Origin: Paraburkholderia sp. D15
GTDB lineage: Bacteria > Pseudomonadota > Gammaproteobacteria > Burkholderiales > Burkholderiaceae
Assembly: GCF_029910215.1 (NCBI RefSeq)
Contig: NZ_CP110395.1
Location: 372,001 to 436,000 of the forward strand
DNA: 64,000 nt
Direction: 5' to 3'
This document shows, in pieces, positions 8,384 through 17,004 of the stretch. The first letter of the stretch is position 1, and each line of letters opens with the position of its first letter. The position numbers and the translations under genes were made by a program. Below the pieces are notes generated by a model. It was not told the DNA's origin. It did not search any database and saw only the letters and a list, made by a program, of their open reading frames with translations.

Positions 8384-9541
8384 ATGAGCGTAAAACCCTG
8401 GCAGCGCCGTCCGTCGGCGCTCGCCCGGCAGGCGCTGGTGCTGTACACGGCGCTGATCGTCTACGGGTCGTGGTATCCGTTTTCCGGCTGGCGTTCGCTC
8501 GGCCTCGCGCCGTTCGCCTATCTGTTCGATCCCATGCCGCAGTACCTGACGGCGTTCGACGTCGTCACCAACGTGCTCGGCTACATGCCGTTCGGCGCGC
8601 TGGTCGTGCTCGCGCTGTATCCGCGCTGGCGCGGCACGCCGGCGGTCGCATTGGCGTTCGTGCTCGGCGGGTTGCTGTCGGGCGCGATGGAAGCCGTGCA
8701 AACCTATCTGCCGACGCGCGTCGCCTCCAATCTCGATCTCGCCGCCAATGCGCTCGGTGCGCTGCTGGGCGCGGCGATCATGTCGCCCGCCACGGGGGCG
8801 CTGCTCGATCGCGGTTTGTTGCGGCGGCTGCGGCTGCTGTGGTTCGAGCGCGATAGCGCGGCGCTGGTCTGCCTGATCGCGTCGTGGCCGTTCGCGACGA
8901 TGTATCCGGCGCCGCGTCTGTTCGGTCTCGGCAACTGGCCGCGCGCGCTGTGGCTGCGTTTCGATTCGACGACGCAGGATGCGCTGCTCGCGTGGGCGCC
9001 GCCCGGCTGGCACCTCGGCGCGTGGCCGGCGCTGCTCGCCGCGCGTCTGCCGGACGATACGTGGGAAGCGCTGATCGCCACGCTCAATCTGTTCGCCGCG
9101 CTCGCGCTGGCGTCGTTGCCGGTGCGCCGCCATGCGCCGCTCGTGCGGCTGTTGTTGCTGTTCATCGTCATGACCTTGTTCGTGAAGGTCGGCGCGACGT
9201 TTCTGCAATCGCAGTCGGGCCTGGCGTTCGACTGGGCGACGCCGGGCGCGCTCACGGGGCTCGTCTGCGCAACGGTGCTCGCGCTGCTGGCACTTCGCTT
9301 GCGGCGTCGAATGCGCGCGTCGCTCGCGGCCGTCGCGCTGATCGCGTCGCTGGTGCTCGTCAATCTGCTGCCGGTGAATCCGTATTTCGACGTCGTGCTG
9401 GCCGACTGGCGGCAAGGCCGGTATCTGCACTTCAACGGTCTCGCGCACTGGCTCGCGTGGATCTGGCCGTACGCGGCGCTGGTGTGGCTCGCGTTCGTCG
9501 CCGAGCAGGCGTGGTTGAAGCGGCGCGCGAAGCATGGGTGA
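8384..9541 (+). CDS. VanZ-like multi-spanning membrane protein
   Basis: A 385-residue integral membrane protein. The N-terminal 150 residues match the VanZ-like family (GSWYPFSGW, FDVVTNVLGYMPFGALVVLALY, SGAMEAVQTYLPTRVASNLDLAANALGALLGA; identified by NVLGY-PFG and E-Q-PR-S--D---N--GA). The second half adds about five further helices and is less conserved. VanZ was named in a teicoplanin-resistance cluster, but the function of most family members is unknown. It lies 31 bases after the PqiC-like gene with CGGAG before the ATG, so it is probably part of the same transcription unit. Confidence 0.8.
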   Translation: MSVKPWQRRPSALARQALVLYTALIVYGSWYPFSGWRSLGLAPFAYLFDPMPQYLTAFDVVTNVLGYMPFGALVVLALYPRWRGTPAVALAFVLGGLLSGAMEAVQTYLPTRVASNLDLAANALGALLGAAIMSPATGALLDRGLLRRLRLLWFERDSAALVCLIASWPFATMYPAPRLFGLGNWPRALWLRFDSTTQDALLAWAPPGWHLGAWPALLAARLPDDTWEALIATLNLFAALALASLPVRRHAPLVRLLLLFIVMTLFVKVGATFLQSQSGLAFDWATPGALTGLVCATVLALLALRLRRRMRASLAAVALIASLVLVNLLPVNPYFDVVLADWRQGRYLHFNGLAHWLAWIWPYAALVWLAFVAEQAWLKRRAKHG

Positions 9542-9633
9542 GGGAAGCACGGATGGGCCGGCGAGGGCGCTACGAAAGAGCGCATGACGGTCCGCTGAAA
9601 AACCCTCGCCGAACCCACGCCGGACTCGCTCGC

Positions 9634-9639
9634 TATAAT
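9634..9639 (+). promoter_or_regulatory. Candidate -10 box (TATAAT) before the ferredoxin gene
   Basis: A perfect TATAAT lies 72 bases upstream of the ferredoxin ATG. No good -35 hexamer sits at 16-18 bases spacing, so this is a candidate only. It suggests that the ferredoxin-hydrolase pair has its own transcript, separate from the lipid-transport operon. Confidence 0.5.
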
Positions 9640-9711
9640 CGTCCGCACAACCGGCGCGGCATCGCGCTTACAACGCCATTCCCTACTCTTACGGTCTCGC
9701 CTCCGCCCATC

Positions 9712-10035
9712 ATGGATTCTTTCTACAAGCATCATGTGTTCTTCTGTCTCAATCAACGCGATCCCGGCGCCGAGCGCCCGAGCTGCGCGAACTGCAATGC
9801 GCAGGCGATGCAGGAGTACGCGAAGAAACGCGTGAAGCAGCTCGGTCTCGCGGGCCCCGGCCAGGTGCGCATCAACAAGGCGGGCTGCCTCGACCGCTGC
9901 GAACTCGGCCCGGCGCTCGTCGTGTATCCGGAAGGCATCTGGTACACGTACGTCGACGAAAGCGACATCGATGAAATTGTCGACTCGCATCTCGCCAACG
10001 GCAAGATCGTCGAGCGTCTGAAAATCGATCAATAA
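9712..10035 (+). CDS. Thioredoxin-like (2Fe-2S) ferredoxin
   Basis: A 107-residue protein of the thioredoxin-like 2Fe-2S ferredoxin family. Cysteines are arranged as FFCLNQR near residue 12, PSCANC near residues 25-28 and GCLDRC near residues 59-63, which fits the family's cluster-binding spacing. It is an electron carrier; its partner is not evident. The alpha/beta-hydrolase gene starts 8 bases after its stop, so the two are cotranscribed, a pairing I recall from other Burkholderiales. Confidence 0.88.
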   Translation: MDSFYKHHVFFCLNQRDPGAERPSCANCNAQAMQEYAKKRVKQLGLAGPGQVRINKAGCLDRCELGPALVVYPEGIWYTYVDESDIDEIVDSHLANGKIVERLKIDQ

Positions 10036-10043
10036 GCGTCGCC

Positions 10044-10688
10044 ATGAACGTACATACCCAGAAGTATCTGATCGACGGGCCGGTCGGCAAGATCGAGGTC
10101 GCGCGCGATCTCCCCGACGAGATGCGTGAAAACGGCACGGCGCCGCGCGGCATCGCGCTGGTCGCGCATCCGCATCCGCTGTTCGGCGGCACGATGGACA
10201 ACAAGGTCGCGCAGACCCTCGCGCGCACGCTCGTGCAGTTGAACTACGTGACGTATCGCTCGAATTTTCGCGGTGTCGGCGAGACGCAGGGCGAACACGA
10301 CGCGGGCCTCGGCGAGCGCGACGACCTGCACGCGGTGCTGGCCCATATGCGCGCCGAAGACGGGCAGCAGGATCTGCCGCTCGTGCTGGCCGGTTTTTCG
10401 TTCGGTACCTTCGTGCTCTCGCATGTCGCCGCGAAGTTGCGCGAAGAGGGGCAGGCGATCGAGCGGATGGTTTTCGTCGGCACGGCGGCGAGCCGTTGGG
10501 AGGTCGCGCCGGTGCCGGAGAACACCCTGGTGATTCACGGCGAGACCGACGACACGGTTCCCATTCAATCGGTTTACGACTGGGCGCGACCGCAGGAACT
10601 GCCGGTTGTCGTGATTCCGGGGGCGGAACATTTTCTGCATCGCAAGCTGCACGTGCTGAAGCGGATCATCGTCGACGCGTGGCGTTAA
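10044..10688 (+). CDS. Alpha/beta-hydrolase family protein
   Basis: A 214-residue cytoplasmic hydrolase. It has HPHPLFGG near residue 41, the nucleophile elbow GFSFG (Ser near residue 116), HGETDD (acid) and a C-terminal GAEHFLHRK (catalytic His). This pattern matches small dienelactone-hydrolase-like or CocE-like esterases. The substrate is unknown. It follows the ferredoxin gene by 8 bases. Confidence 0.85.
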   Translation: MNVHTQKYLIDGPVGKIEVARDLPDEMRENGTAPRGIALVAHPHPLFGGTMDNKVAQTLARTLVQLNYVTYRSNFRGVGETQGEHDAGLGERDDLHAVLAHMRAEDGQQDLPLVLAGFSFGTFVLSHVAAKLREEGQAIERMVFVGTAASRWEVAPVPENTLVIHGETDDTVPIQSVYDWARPQELPVVVIPGAEHFLHRKLHVLKRIIVDAWR

Positions 10689-11067
10689 AACGCGCGTCGC
10701 TCGCGCTCGCGTGTGTTTTTCGGGGTACAGGTACGCGCAAACGCAAATTAATCGACGCCGTTTGCGCAAGGTTGCCTGGTGAGCGCGCGTATAATGGGCG
10801 CTCTTTTTTGGGCGCAGCGCCGCCCATCCGGCAGTTCGCGCGACGCGTAACGGGTTGTGAGTTTGCTTCTGTTTCGCGGTGGTTTCGTGGTGATGGTGTG
10901 GCCGCTGCGCGCGCAGCGGTGCCGGATGCAGGGCGTGCTGCGTGAACCGATCGCGTAGCCGGCAGTCCAACGGGCGCCGTGCCGTTTTTGCGGCCGGCCG
11001 CTCGCCGACCGGCTCTTCCAAACTATGCGCCCTGCGCGCGATGTATTTTTCTGCACGAATCGACCCT
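10689..11067 (+). promoter_or_regulatory. Intergenic region with candidate dacA promoter
   Basis: A 379-base gap without a convincing gene. A perfect TATAAT lies at 10790-10795, inside an AT-richer patch. Nearby TTGCGC (10762) and TTGCCT (10772) are at poor spacing, so the -35 is unclear. If used, the box gives dacA a leader of about 270 nucleotides. The start of that leader has GGCGC and GCGCC arms around a T6 run, which could form a hairpin. Confidence 0.45.
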
Positions 11068-12297
11068 ATGCGTTTCTCCACCTCCGGCCGCACGTCCTTC
11101 CCGTCAGTTGCTTCCCTCGTTCCCCAAACGCTTAGCCGTGCCGTCACGCTCGGCGTCGTGCTGCCGGCCACGCTCGTGGCCAGCGCCGCGTTCGCGCAAG
11201 TGCCGCCGCCGCAGGTGAATGCGCGTTCGTGGGTGCTCGTCGACGCCACCAGCAATCAGGTGCTCGCATCGGGCAATGCCGAGGAGCGCGTGGAACCGGC
11301 GTCGCTGACCAAGCTGATGACCGCGTATCTCGTCTTCGAGGCGCTGCAGTCGAAGAAGATCACGATGGACCAGACGGTGATGCCGAGCGAAGCGGTGCGC
11401 CGTGTGAAGACCGACGAATCGCGCATGTTCATCGAGGCGAATAAGCCGGTGACCGTGCACGATCTGGTGTACGGCATGATCATCCAGTCGGGTAACGACG
11501 CGGCGATCGCGCTGGCCGAACTGGTCGGCGGCAGCGAGTCGCAGTTCGTCAACATGATGAACAACGAAGCGGCGCGCCTCGGCATGACGCACACCCATTT
11601 CGCCGACGTGAACGGCATGCCCGATCCGCAGCACTACACCACCGCGGGCGATCTCGCGGTGCTGTCGGCGCGCCTGATCCGCGACTTCCCGGACTACTAC
11701 AACATCTTCTCGGTCAAGGAATTCACGTACAACAAGATCAAGCAGCCGAACCGTAACCGTCTGCTGTGGATCGACCCGACCGTCGACGGCCTGAAGACCG
11801 GCCACACGCAAGCGGCGGGTTACTGCCTGATCGCGAGCGCGAAGCGTCCGCTGCCGGGCACGAACGATGGTTCGCGTCGTCTGGTCACGGTGATGATGGG
11901 CGAGACCAAGGAACACGACCGCGTGCAGGACAGCCTGAAGATGCTGAGCTACGGCTACACCGCGTACGACACGGTGCGTCTGTACAAGGCGAACCAGGTG
12001 GTCGGCACGCCGCGCGTCTACAAGGGTGCGCAGGACACGGTGCAGATCGGCGTGAAGGGCGATCAGTACATTACCGTGCCGAAGGGCATGGGCGACAAGG
12101 TGAAGCCGCAGATCGAGCAGAACGATCCGCTGATCGCGCCGATCGCGAATGGTCAGCAGGTCGGCACGGCGAAGCTCGTCGCGGACGGCAAGGTGCTCGC
12201 GCAATTCCCGATCGTCGCGTTGCAGGCGGTGCCGCAGGCAGGTGTGGTCGGCCGCGTGTGGGATTCGCTGATGCTGATGTTCAACAAGAAGAAGTAA
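11068..12297 (+). CDS. dacA: D-alanyl-D-alanine carboxypeptidase (PBP5/6 class)
   Basis: A 409-residue periplasmic penicillin-binding protein that trims the terminal D-Ala from peptidoglycan stem peptides. A signal peptide ends about residue 37 (ASAAFAQ). The catalytic motifs are SLTK (Ser nucleophile near residue 70), SGND and KTGHT. A PBP5-type C-terminal beta domain follows, and the end (DSLMLMFNKKK) is an amphipathic, basic membrane-anchoring helix. The ATG at 11068 is chosen as it begins the signal peptide; an ATG at 11041 is in frame. DUF493 follows by 60 bases. Confidence 0.92.
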   Translation: MRFSTSGRTSFPSVASLVPQTLSRAVTLGVVLPATLVASAAFAQVPPPQVNARSWVLVDATSNQVLASGNAEERVEPASLTKLMTAYLVFEALQSKKITMDQTVMPSEAVRRVKTDESRMFIEANKPVTVHDLVYGMIIQSGNDAAIALAELVGGSESQFVNMMNNEAARLGMTHTHFADVNGMPDPQHYTTAGDLAVLSARLIRDFPDYYNIFSVKEFTYNKIKQPNRNRLLWIDPTVDGLKTGHTQAAGYCLIASAKRPLPGTNDGSRRLVTVMMGETKEHDRVQDSLKMLSYGYTAYDTVRLYKANQVVGTPRVYKGAQDTVQIGVKGDQYITVPKGMGDKVKPQIEQNDPLIAPIANGQQVGTAKLVADGKVLAQFPIVALQAVPQAGVVGRVWDSLMLMFNKKK

Positions 12298-12308
12298 GTT
12301 GTGTGGTG

Positions 12309-12336
12309 GCATGCCGCTGGCGAACCGGCGGCATGC
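12309..12336 (+). terminator. Hairpin between dacA and the DUF493 gene
   Basis: A 9-bp perfect stem, GCATGCCGC (12309-12317) with GCGGCATGC (12328-12336), with a 10-base loop. It is followed by TTGC rather than a U-run, so it is more likely an attenuating or mRNA-stabilising hairpin than a full terminator. Confidence 0.5.
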
Positions 12337-12357
12337 TTGCGCGGCGAGGAGTAAAGA

Positions 12358-12639
12358 ATGAACCCCGGAATGACCCCCGAGAAAACATCACTGCTTGAGT
12401 TTCCCTGCGATTTCCCGATCAAGATCATGGGCAAAACGCATCCCGAGTTCACCGACACCATCGTCGAAGTGGTGAGGAAATTCGATAGCGGCGTCGATGC
12501 ATCGCGCCTCGAAACGCGGCCGTCCAGCGGCGGCAACTACACTGGCCTGACCATCACCGTGCGCGCTACCAGCCAGCAACAGCTCGACGATATCTATCGC
12601 GCGCTCACGGGTCATCCGATGGTCAAAGTGGTGCTTTGA
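12358..12639 (+). CDS. DUF493 family protein (YbeD-like)
   Basis: A 93-residue cytoplasmic protein with the ferredoxin-like DUF493 fold: LLEFPCDFPIKIMG at the N terminus and the C-terminal LTGHPMVKVVL. The family is YbeD in E. coli, where the gene lies between dacA and lipB. Its biochemical role is unsettled. Here the dacA-DUF493 order is kept, while lipB-lipA lies 1.6 kb further on, beyond a LysR/DUF2917 pair. Confidence 0.88.
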   Translation: MNPGMTPEKTSLLEFPCDFPIKIMGKTHPEFTDTIVEVVRKFDSGVDASRLETRPSSGGNYTGLTITVRATSQQQLDDIYRALTGHPMVKVVL

Positions 12640-12699
12640 CGCTCGCTTCTCCAGGCTTTATCCGCCGTCCGTCTGCCGGTCGTCCGGCGGCGTGATCAA

Positions 12700-13671
12700 T
12701 TACGGCGCGGCGTGCAATGCGTCCGCTGTCGCCGCTTCCCCAGCTGCCTCGGGACCCAGTTCGCAAGCGCGCTCGAAGAGCAGCTTGAAGCGTCCCACCT
12801 CCTCGAAAACCCAATCCCGGAACGCTCTGACGCGGGCGGTTTCCAGCATCTGCGGCGGACAGACGAAGTAGTACTGCCACGGGCTCGGCCCATCCACGTC
12901 GAACAGCCGCACGAGCCGTCCCGCGGCGATTTCATGCATGGCCAGCGAACGGCGCGTCAGCGCGACACCTTGACCGTCGATGGCCGCCTGCAACAGATTC
13001 GACGAATCCTGATAGAGCACGCCGCGCTTCGGCTCCGGCCATTCGGTAAGACCGGCGGCGTCGAACCAGGGACGCCACAATTCGTCGTCGGAGCGCAGCA
13101 GCGGGACTTTCGCCAGATCCGCCGGCGACTGCGGTAACTTGCCGCCGTTGAAGTTCGGCGAGCAGGCCGGGAAAAAAATCTCCTCCAGCAGCAGTTCCGC
13201 ATGCAGGCCCGAATACTTGCCGAAGCCGAAACGGATCGCCACGTCGACGTCGTCGCGCGCGAAGTCGGTGAGCGCGTTGGTGGACAGCAGCTCGAGGTCC
13301 CATTGTGGATGCGCCTCGATAAAACTGCCGATGCGCGGCGTCACCCAGCGCGCCGCGAACGACGACAGCATCGACACCACCAGCCGTCGCTCGCGGTCGC
13401 CCGCGCGGATTTCGCGGGTCGCGTCGGCGAGCGCGGTTAATGCGAACCGGACTTGCGTCGCGTAGCGCCGGCCGGTTTCCGTGAGCCGCACGCGTTTGCC
13501 GTCGCGGGCGAACAGCGTGATGCCCAGTTCGGCTTCGAGCGCGCGGATCTGATGGCTGACGGCGCCGTGCGTGACGAATAGCTCGTCGGCGGCGCGCGAA
13601 AAGCTTTCGTGGCGGGCGGCGGCCTCGAAGGCCTTGATCGCGTTCAGTGTGGGGAGTTGACGGAGGTCCAT
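12700..13671 (-). CDS. LysR-family transcriptional regulator (GcvA-like)
   Basis: A 323-residue regulator: winged helix-turn-helix at residues about 6-65 (LNAIKAFEAAARHESFSRAA, then VTHGAVSHQIRALE) and a LysR substrate domain. The LPTLNAIKAFEAAARH start is typical of the GcvA/AmpR subgroup. The ATG at 13671 is chosen; the alternative is a GTG 15 bases upstream with no ribosome binding site. It is transcribed away from the DUF2917 gene, with 98 bases between the starts, so that gene is its most likely target. The effector is unknown. Confidence 0.88.
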   Translation of the reverse strand: MDLRQLPTLNAIKAFEAAARHESFSRAADELFVTHGAVSHQIRALEAELGITLFARDGKRVRLTETGRRYATQVRFALTALADATREIRAGDRERRLVVSMLSSFAARWVTPRIGSFIEAHPQWDLELLSTNALTDFARDDVDVAIRFGFGKYSGLHAELLLEEIFFPACSPNFNGGKLPQSPADLAKVPLLRSDDELWRPWFDAAGLTEWPEPKRGVLYQDSSNLLQAAIDGQGVALTRRSLAMHEIAAGRLVRLFDVDGPSPWQYYFVCPPQMLETARVRAFRDWVFEEVGRFKLLFERACELGPEAAGEAATADALHAAP

Positions 13672-13678
13672 CGCAATA

Positions 13679-13699
13679 TTTCTCACATAGAGGTGAAAA
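13679..13699. promoter_or_regulatory. Candidate LysR-type operator between divergent genes
   Basis: TTTCTCAC (13679-13686) and GTGAAAA (13693-13699) form an interrupted dyad around 6 bases, close to the LysR start. This resembles a T-N11-A type LysR box. Only the inner TCAC/GTGA pairs perfectly, so the call is weak. Confidence 0.35.
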
Positions 13700-13708
13700 T
13701 TGCTCGTT

Positions 13709-13736
13709 TTGCGTAAACCCTTGCTACGCCTACGAT
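13709..13736 (+). promoter_or_regulatory. Candidate promoter for the DUF2917 gene
   Basis: TTGCGT at 13709-13714 and TACGAT at 13731-13736 are separated by 16 bases and end 33 bases before the DUF2917 start. They overlap the region a divergent LysR regulator would bind. Confidence 0.4.
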
Positions 13737-13769
13737 TGTAGCCATGAAACGAATTTTGGCGAGGGCATC

Positions 13770-14096
13770 ATGCGAGAAATTTCCTCTAGCATCGCGTTTG
13801 AAATCCGTAGCGGTGAAACGATTCCGATGAAGGTGGCGCGCAGCACGCGTCTGGTGGTCCATGGCGGCTCGATCTGGGTCACGCGCAGCGACGATACCGA
13901 AGATTACTGGCTGCAACCCGGCCACACGCTGCGGTTGCGTTGCGGCGAGCGGCTGTGGCTGAGCGCCGAGGGCGATACGCAGGCGAAGGTGACGTTTTCC
14001 GTGCCGACGCGGTGCGATCAGCGCGCGTTGAACTGGTTCGCGCGGGTCGGGGAACGGCTGGCGGCGCGTGTGCGCGGCGGGTGGATGACGGTTTGA
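13770..14096 (+). CDS. DUF2917 domain-containing protein
   Basis: A 108-residue protein. The core (residues about 10-70: FEIRSGETIPMK, HGGSIWVTRSDDTEDYWLQPG) fits the cupin-like DUF2917 family: a beta-rich fold with a WVTRS-D--D--L-PG signature. The function of the family is unknown. The ATG at 13770 has GAGGGC five bases upstream. It is divergent from the LysR regulator and probably controlled by it. Confidence 0.8.
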   Translation: MREISSSIAFEIRSGETIPMKVARSTRLVVHGGSIWVTRSDDTEDYWLQPGHTLRLRCGERLWLSAEGDTQAKVTFSVPTRCDQRALNWFARVGERLAARVRGGWMTV

Positions 14097-14213
14097 GCGG
14101 CCGAGTGGCCGATGGGGAGCGGCCGAAGTAGGGCCGAAGCAGGGTCCAGGCTCGCTCCATCGGCCAATCCACATTCAACGGGGATTCCCAGATTTCGGTA
14201 AACTGGCGAGATT

Positions 14214-14960
14214 ATGTGCGCCACCCCGGTTTCCCCGTCTCCGTCCTCTCCGTTACCTGCTGCCGCGCCGCTCACGCTGCGCTGGCGGGGCAACGAACCC
14301 TACGAAGCCAGTTTCACGGCCATGCGCGCGTTCACGGACGAGCGCACCGCCGACACCCCCGACGAAATCTGGCTGGTCGAACATCCTCCCGTCTTCACGC
14401 TCGGCCAGGCCGGCAACCCATCGCACCTGCTGGCTGCCGACAGCGGCATTCCATTGGTGCAGGTCGACCGTGGCGGACAGATCACCTATCACGGCCCTGG
14501 CCAGGTGGTGGCTTATCTGCTGCTCGATCTGCGTCGCCGGAAGCTGATGGTGCGGGAGATGGTGGCGCGAATCGAGCAGGCCGTGATCGACACCCTGGCG
14601 GCGTATAATCTCGCCGGAGAACGCAAGGCGGGCGCCCCCGGCATCTACGTGGCGCCCGGGCCTGCTGCGGGACCGGACGCGGATCTGCACGTCGGCGCCA
14701 AGATCGCCGCCCTGGGTCTAAAAATCCGCAACGGGTGCAGCTACCACGGCGTGAGCCTGAACGTGAAGATGGATTTGCGGCCGTTTCTGGCCATCAATCC
14801 ATGTGGTTACGCCGGGCTCGAAACGGTCGACATGGCAACGCTGGGCGTTACCGCCGGCTGGGACGACGTGGCCCGTACCTTTGCAGCACGCCTCACCGCA
14901 AACCTCGACGGCAGTCCCGCGGCCGTCGCCCAACCACAGGCCGGTGCGCTCACCGCCTGA
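14214..14960 (+). CDS. lipB: Octanoyltransferase (lipoate biosynthesis)
   Basis: A 248-residue LipB that moves octanoyl groups from acyl carrier protein to lipoyl domains. Signatures are [13 protein letters not shown] near residue 55, [12 protein letters not shown] near residue 86, the conserved Lys in GAKIAALG near residue 163 and the acyl-accepting Cys in NPCGYAGL near residue 199. An N-terminal extension of about 20 residues is Pro/Ser/Ala-rich. lipA starts 13 bases after the stop, so the two form an operon. Confidence 0.95.
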   Translation: MCATPVSPSPSSPLPAAAPLTLRWRGNEPYEASFTAMRAFTDERTADTPDEIWLVEHPPVFTLGQAGNPSHLLAADSGIPLVQVDRGGQITYHGPGQVVAYLLLDLRRRKLMVREMVARIEQAVIDTLAAYNLAGERKAGAPGIYVAPGPAAGPDADLHVGAKIAALGLKIRNGCSYHGVSLNVKMDLRPFLAINPCGYAGLETVDMATLGVTAGWDDVARTFAARLTANLDGSPAAVAQPQAGALTA

Positions 14961-14973
14961 CTGGACCGAACGA

Positions 14974-15981
14974 ATGACTGACGTTACCGCGAACCTCGCA
15001 ACTGCCCCCGCATCCGATGCCGCACCGGCCGCCGCCGCTGCCTACGACGCGACCGCCAAGCAGAAGGCGCAAGCCAAAACCGCCCGCATCCCGATCAAGA
15101 TCGTCCCGATCGAAAAGCTGAAGAAACCCGACTGGATCCGCGTCAAGGCGGCCACCGGCAACTCGCGCTTCTACGAAATCAAGCAGATTCTGCGTGAGCA
15201 CAACCTGCACACGGTCTGCGAGGAAGCGAGCTGCCCGAACATCGGCGAATGCTTCGGCAAGGGCACGGCAACGTTCATGATCATGGGCGACAAATGCACG
15301 CGCCGTTGCCCGTTCTGCGACGTGGGCCACGGCCGCCCGGACCCGCTCGATCCGGAGGAACCCGGCAATCTCGCGCGCACCATCGCCGCGCTGAAGCTGA
15401 AGTACGTGGTGATCACCAGCGTCGACCGCGACGATCTGCGCGACGGCGGGGCTGCTCACTTCGTGGAATGTATCCGTCAGACGCGCGAGTTGTCGCCGGA
15501 AACGCGCATCGAAATTCTGACGCCGGATTTCCGCGGTCGCCTGGATCGCGCGATCGGCATTCTGAACGCCGCGCCGCCCGATGTGATGAACCACAACCTT
15601 GAAACCGTGCCGCGTCTGTACAAGGAAGCGCGCCCGGGTTCGGATTACGCGCATTCGCTGAAGTTGCTGAAGGACTTCAAGGCGCTGCATCCCGATGTCG
15701 CCACCAAGTCGGGCTTGATGGTCGGCCTTGGCGAAACGGAAGAAGAAATCCTGCAAGTGATGCGCGATCTGCGCGAACACGACGTGGATATGCTGACGAT
15801 CGGCCAGTACCTGCAGCCGTCGGAACACCACTTGCCGGTGCGCTCGTACGTGCACCCGGACACGTTCAAGATGTACGAGGAAGAAGCGTACAAGATGGGC
15901 TTCACGCACGCCGCGGTGGGCGCGATGGTCCGGTCGAGCTATCACGCCGATTTGCAGGCGCACGGAGCCGGCGTGGTCTAA
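14974..15981 (+). CDS. lipA: Lipoyl synthase (radical SAM)
   Basis: A 335-residue radical SAM enzyme that inserts two sulfurs into octanoyl groups to make lipoyl cofactor. The auxiliary-cluster motif C-x4-C-x5-C is seen in [12 protein letters not shown], and the radical SAM motif CxxxCxxC in CTRRCPFC. The C terminus has RSSYHAD, whose Ser ligates the auxiliary cluster. The N-terminal 45 residues are Ala/Lys-rich and poorly conserved. The ATG at 14974 directly follows lipB. A terminator follows at 16011-16047. Confidence 0.96.
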   Translation: MTDVTANLATAPASDAAPAAAAAYDATAKQKAQAKTARIPIKIVPIEKLKKPDWIRVKAATGNSRFYEIKQILREHNLHTVCEEASCPNIGECFGKGTATFMIMGDKCTRRCPFCDVGHGRPDPLDPEEPGNLARTIAALKLKYVVITSVDRDDLRDGGAAHFVECIRQTRELSPETRIEILTPDFRGRLDRAIGILNAAPPDVMNHNLETVPRLYKEARPGSDYAHSLKLLKDFKALHPDVATKSGLMVGLGETEEEILQVMRDLREHDVDMLTIGQYLQPSEHHLPVRSYVHPDTFKMYEEEAYKMGFTHAAVGAMVRSSYHADLQAHGAGVV

Positions 15982-16010
15982 GCGAATTGGTTTCGCTGTC
16001 GGTCATGAAT

Positions 16011-16047
16011 AAAAACAAAGCCCGCACACGATGCGGGCTTTGTTTTT
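16011..16047 (+). terminator. Rho-independent terminator after lipA (bidirectional form)
   Basis: The arm AAAACAAAGCCCGCA (ending 16026) pairs with TGCGGGCTTTGTTTT (from 16032) around a CACGA loop. A-rich and T-rich flanks let it act in both directions, so it can also end the minus-strand gene whose stop is at 16081. Confidence 0.93.
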
Positions 16048-16080
16048 GGTGCGGGTGCGGCGAAGCTCGATCTGATCGAA

Positions 16081-16215
16081 CTAGCTGTAGATCCGCACGA
16101 GAAAGATGAACGAGAAGTAGATGGTTCCGCCGACGAGCGAGAACGGAACCATGGCGTCGATAAAACGGTCGCGCATGGCGCGGTTCTCGATGACGTAGTC
16201 GATCAGATTGGGCAT
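16081..16215 (-). CDS. 44-residue single-span membrane protein, unknown function
   Basis: A very short gene, easily missed. It begins MPNLIDYVIENRAMRDRF, then has one hydrophobic helix (VPFSLVGGTIYFSFIFLV) and ends RIYS. GGAG lies 7 bases before the ATG on the minus strand, a good ribosome binding site. The polar, charged N-terminal half and single C-terminal span suggest a small inner-membrane protein. It lies 69 bases downstream of another membrane-protein gene on the same strand and ends next to the bidirectional terminator at 16011-16047, which fits a real transcription unit. I recognise no family. Confidence 0.6.
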   Translation of the reverse strand: MPNLIDYVIENRAMRDRFIDAMVPFSLVGGTIYFSFIFLVRIYS

Positions 16216-16284
16216 GTGGTTTCTCCGTGTGCTGAAATGTCGATGGCGATTTGTCAGCAGTATAAGTCAGCGGCTATCAATTAA

Positions 16285-16764
16285 TTAGGTTAACGAAAAG
16301 TGAGATATGCAGTATGACGTAGCGACGAGCGCCGTCATGAGAATGGAGCCGCGCATCAGCCTTCGGCTGCGCGCCAGATCGTCGGCATCGTGAGCGTGAG
16401 TCGGCATGGCGTCGGCGACACCGAACGACACGATGACTGCCGACGCGACGATGAACACGCCATGCCACACCAGACCGGCGAACATCGCAGCCCTCACGCC
16501 ATCCGACGACGCGCTACTCAGCGCACGGCCAATCTCGTAGCACGCGCTCGCGCACATCGAAATGACGACCCATAGCAACTGCCCGTCCCGCATCGAGCGC
16601 ATTGCGGCGCCCTTCGACGCACGTTGATAGAAGCGCGAGAAGCCGAGCAGCGGCAGCAGCGCGAGCGGCGCCAGTATCGGTACGGCGACGTTGAACAACG
16701 CCCAGCTAAAACGGCTAAGAAAGTTGGACATGAGAAAGCACGATGAAAGCGATCCGGCGATCAT
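16285..16764 (-). CDS. Hypothetical multi-spanning membrane protein
   Basis: A 159-residue protein with about four hydrophobic segments (near FNVAVPILAPLALLPLLGF, LLWVVISMCASACY, AMFAGLVWHGVFIVASAVIVSFGV and ILMTALVATSYCISH). A His/Asp-rich loop (PTHAHDADD) lies between the last two. I do not recognise the family. The start is uncertain: the first ATG (16764) and the one at 16731 both lack a good ribosome binding site. A 44-residue membrane protein gene follows on the same strand. Confidence 0.55.
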   Translation of the reverse strand: MIAGSLSSCFLMSNFLSRFSWALFNVAVPILAPLALLPLLGFSRFYQRASKGAAMRSMRDGQLLWVVISMCASACYEIGRALSSASSDGVRAAMFAGLVWHGVFIVASAVIVSFGVADAMPTHAHDADDLARSRRLMRGSILMTALVATSYCISHFSLT

Positions 16765-17004
16765 CGCGCTGCCGTCGAAGCACGGTCAATAGGCCGAATG
16801 GCCAGCTTGCGCACGTCCTCCACAAGCCTCATCATTCGCTGCAACCGGCTCACTGCGCGCCGCAGCAGCGAGCGACAACCAACCGAACGTGAAAAGCAAT
16901 GTTCGAGCGGCGTCATTAGCAATTGCTGATTAAATAGAACCGCCCGTGAACAAACTCCCTATAGTCGGATTCCTTCCAGATCAAATTGACCCAAGGGGTT
17001 TCCG

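Noticed and set aside
8051..9550. Long minus-strand open frame of about 500 codons
   Set aside because: It is antisense to the PqiC-like and VanZ-like genes, is extremely Arg/Gln/Glu-rich and has no domain; typical shadow in high-GC DNA. Similar minus-strand frames opposite ctaD, coxB, amtB and ptsI were rejected for the same reason.
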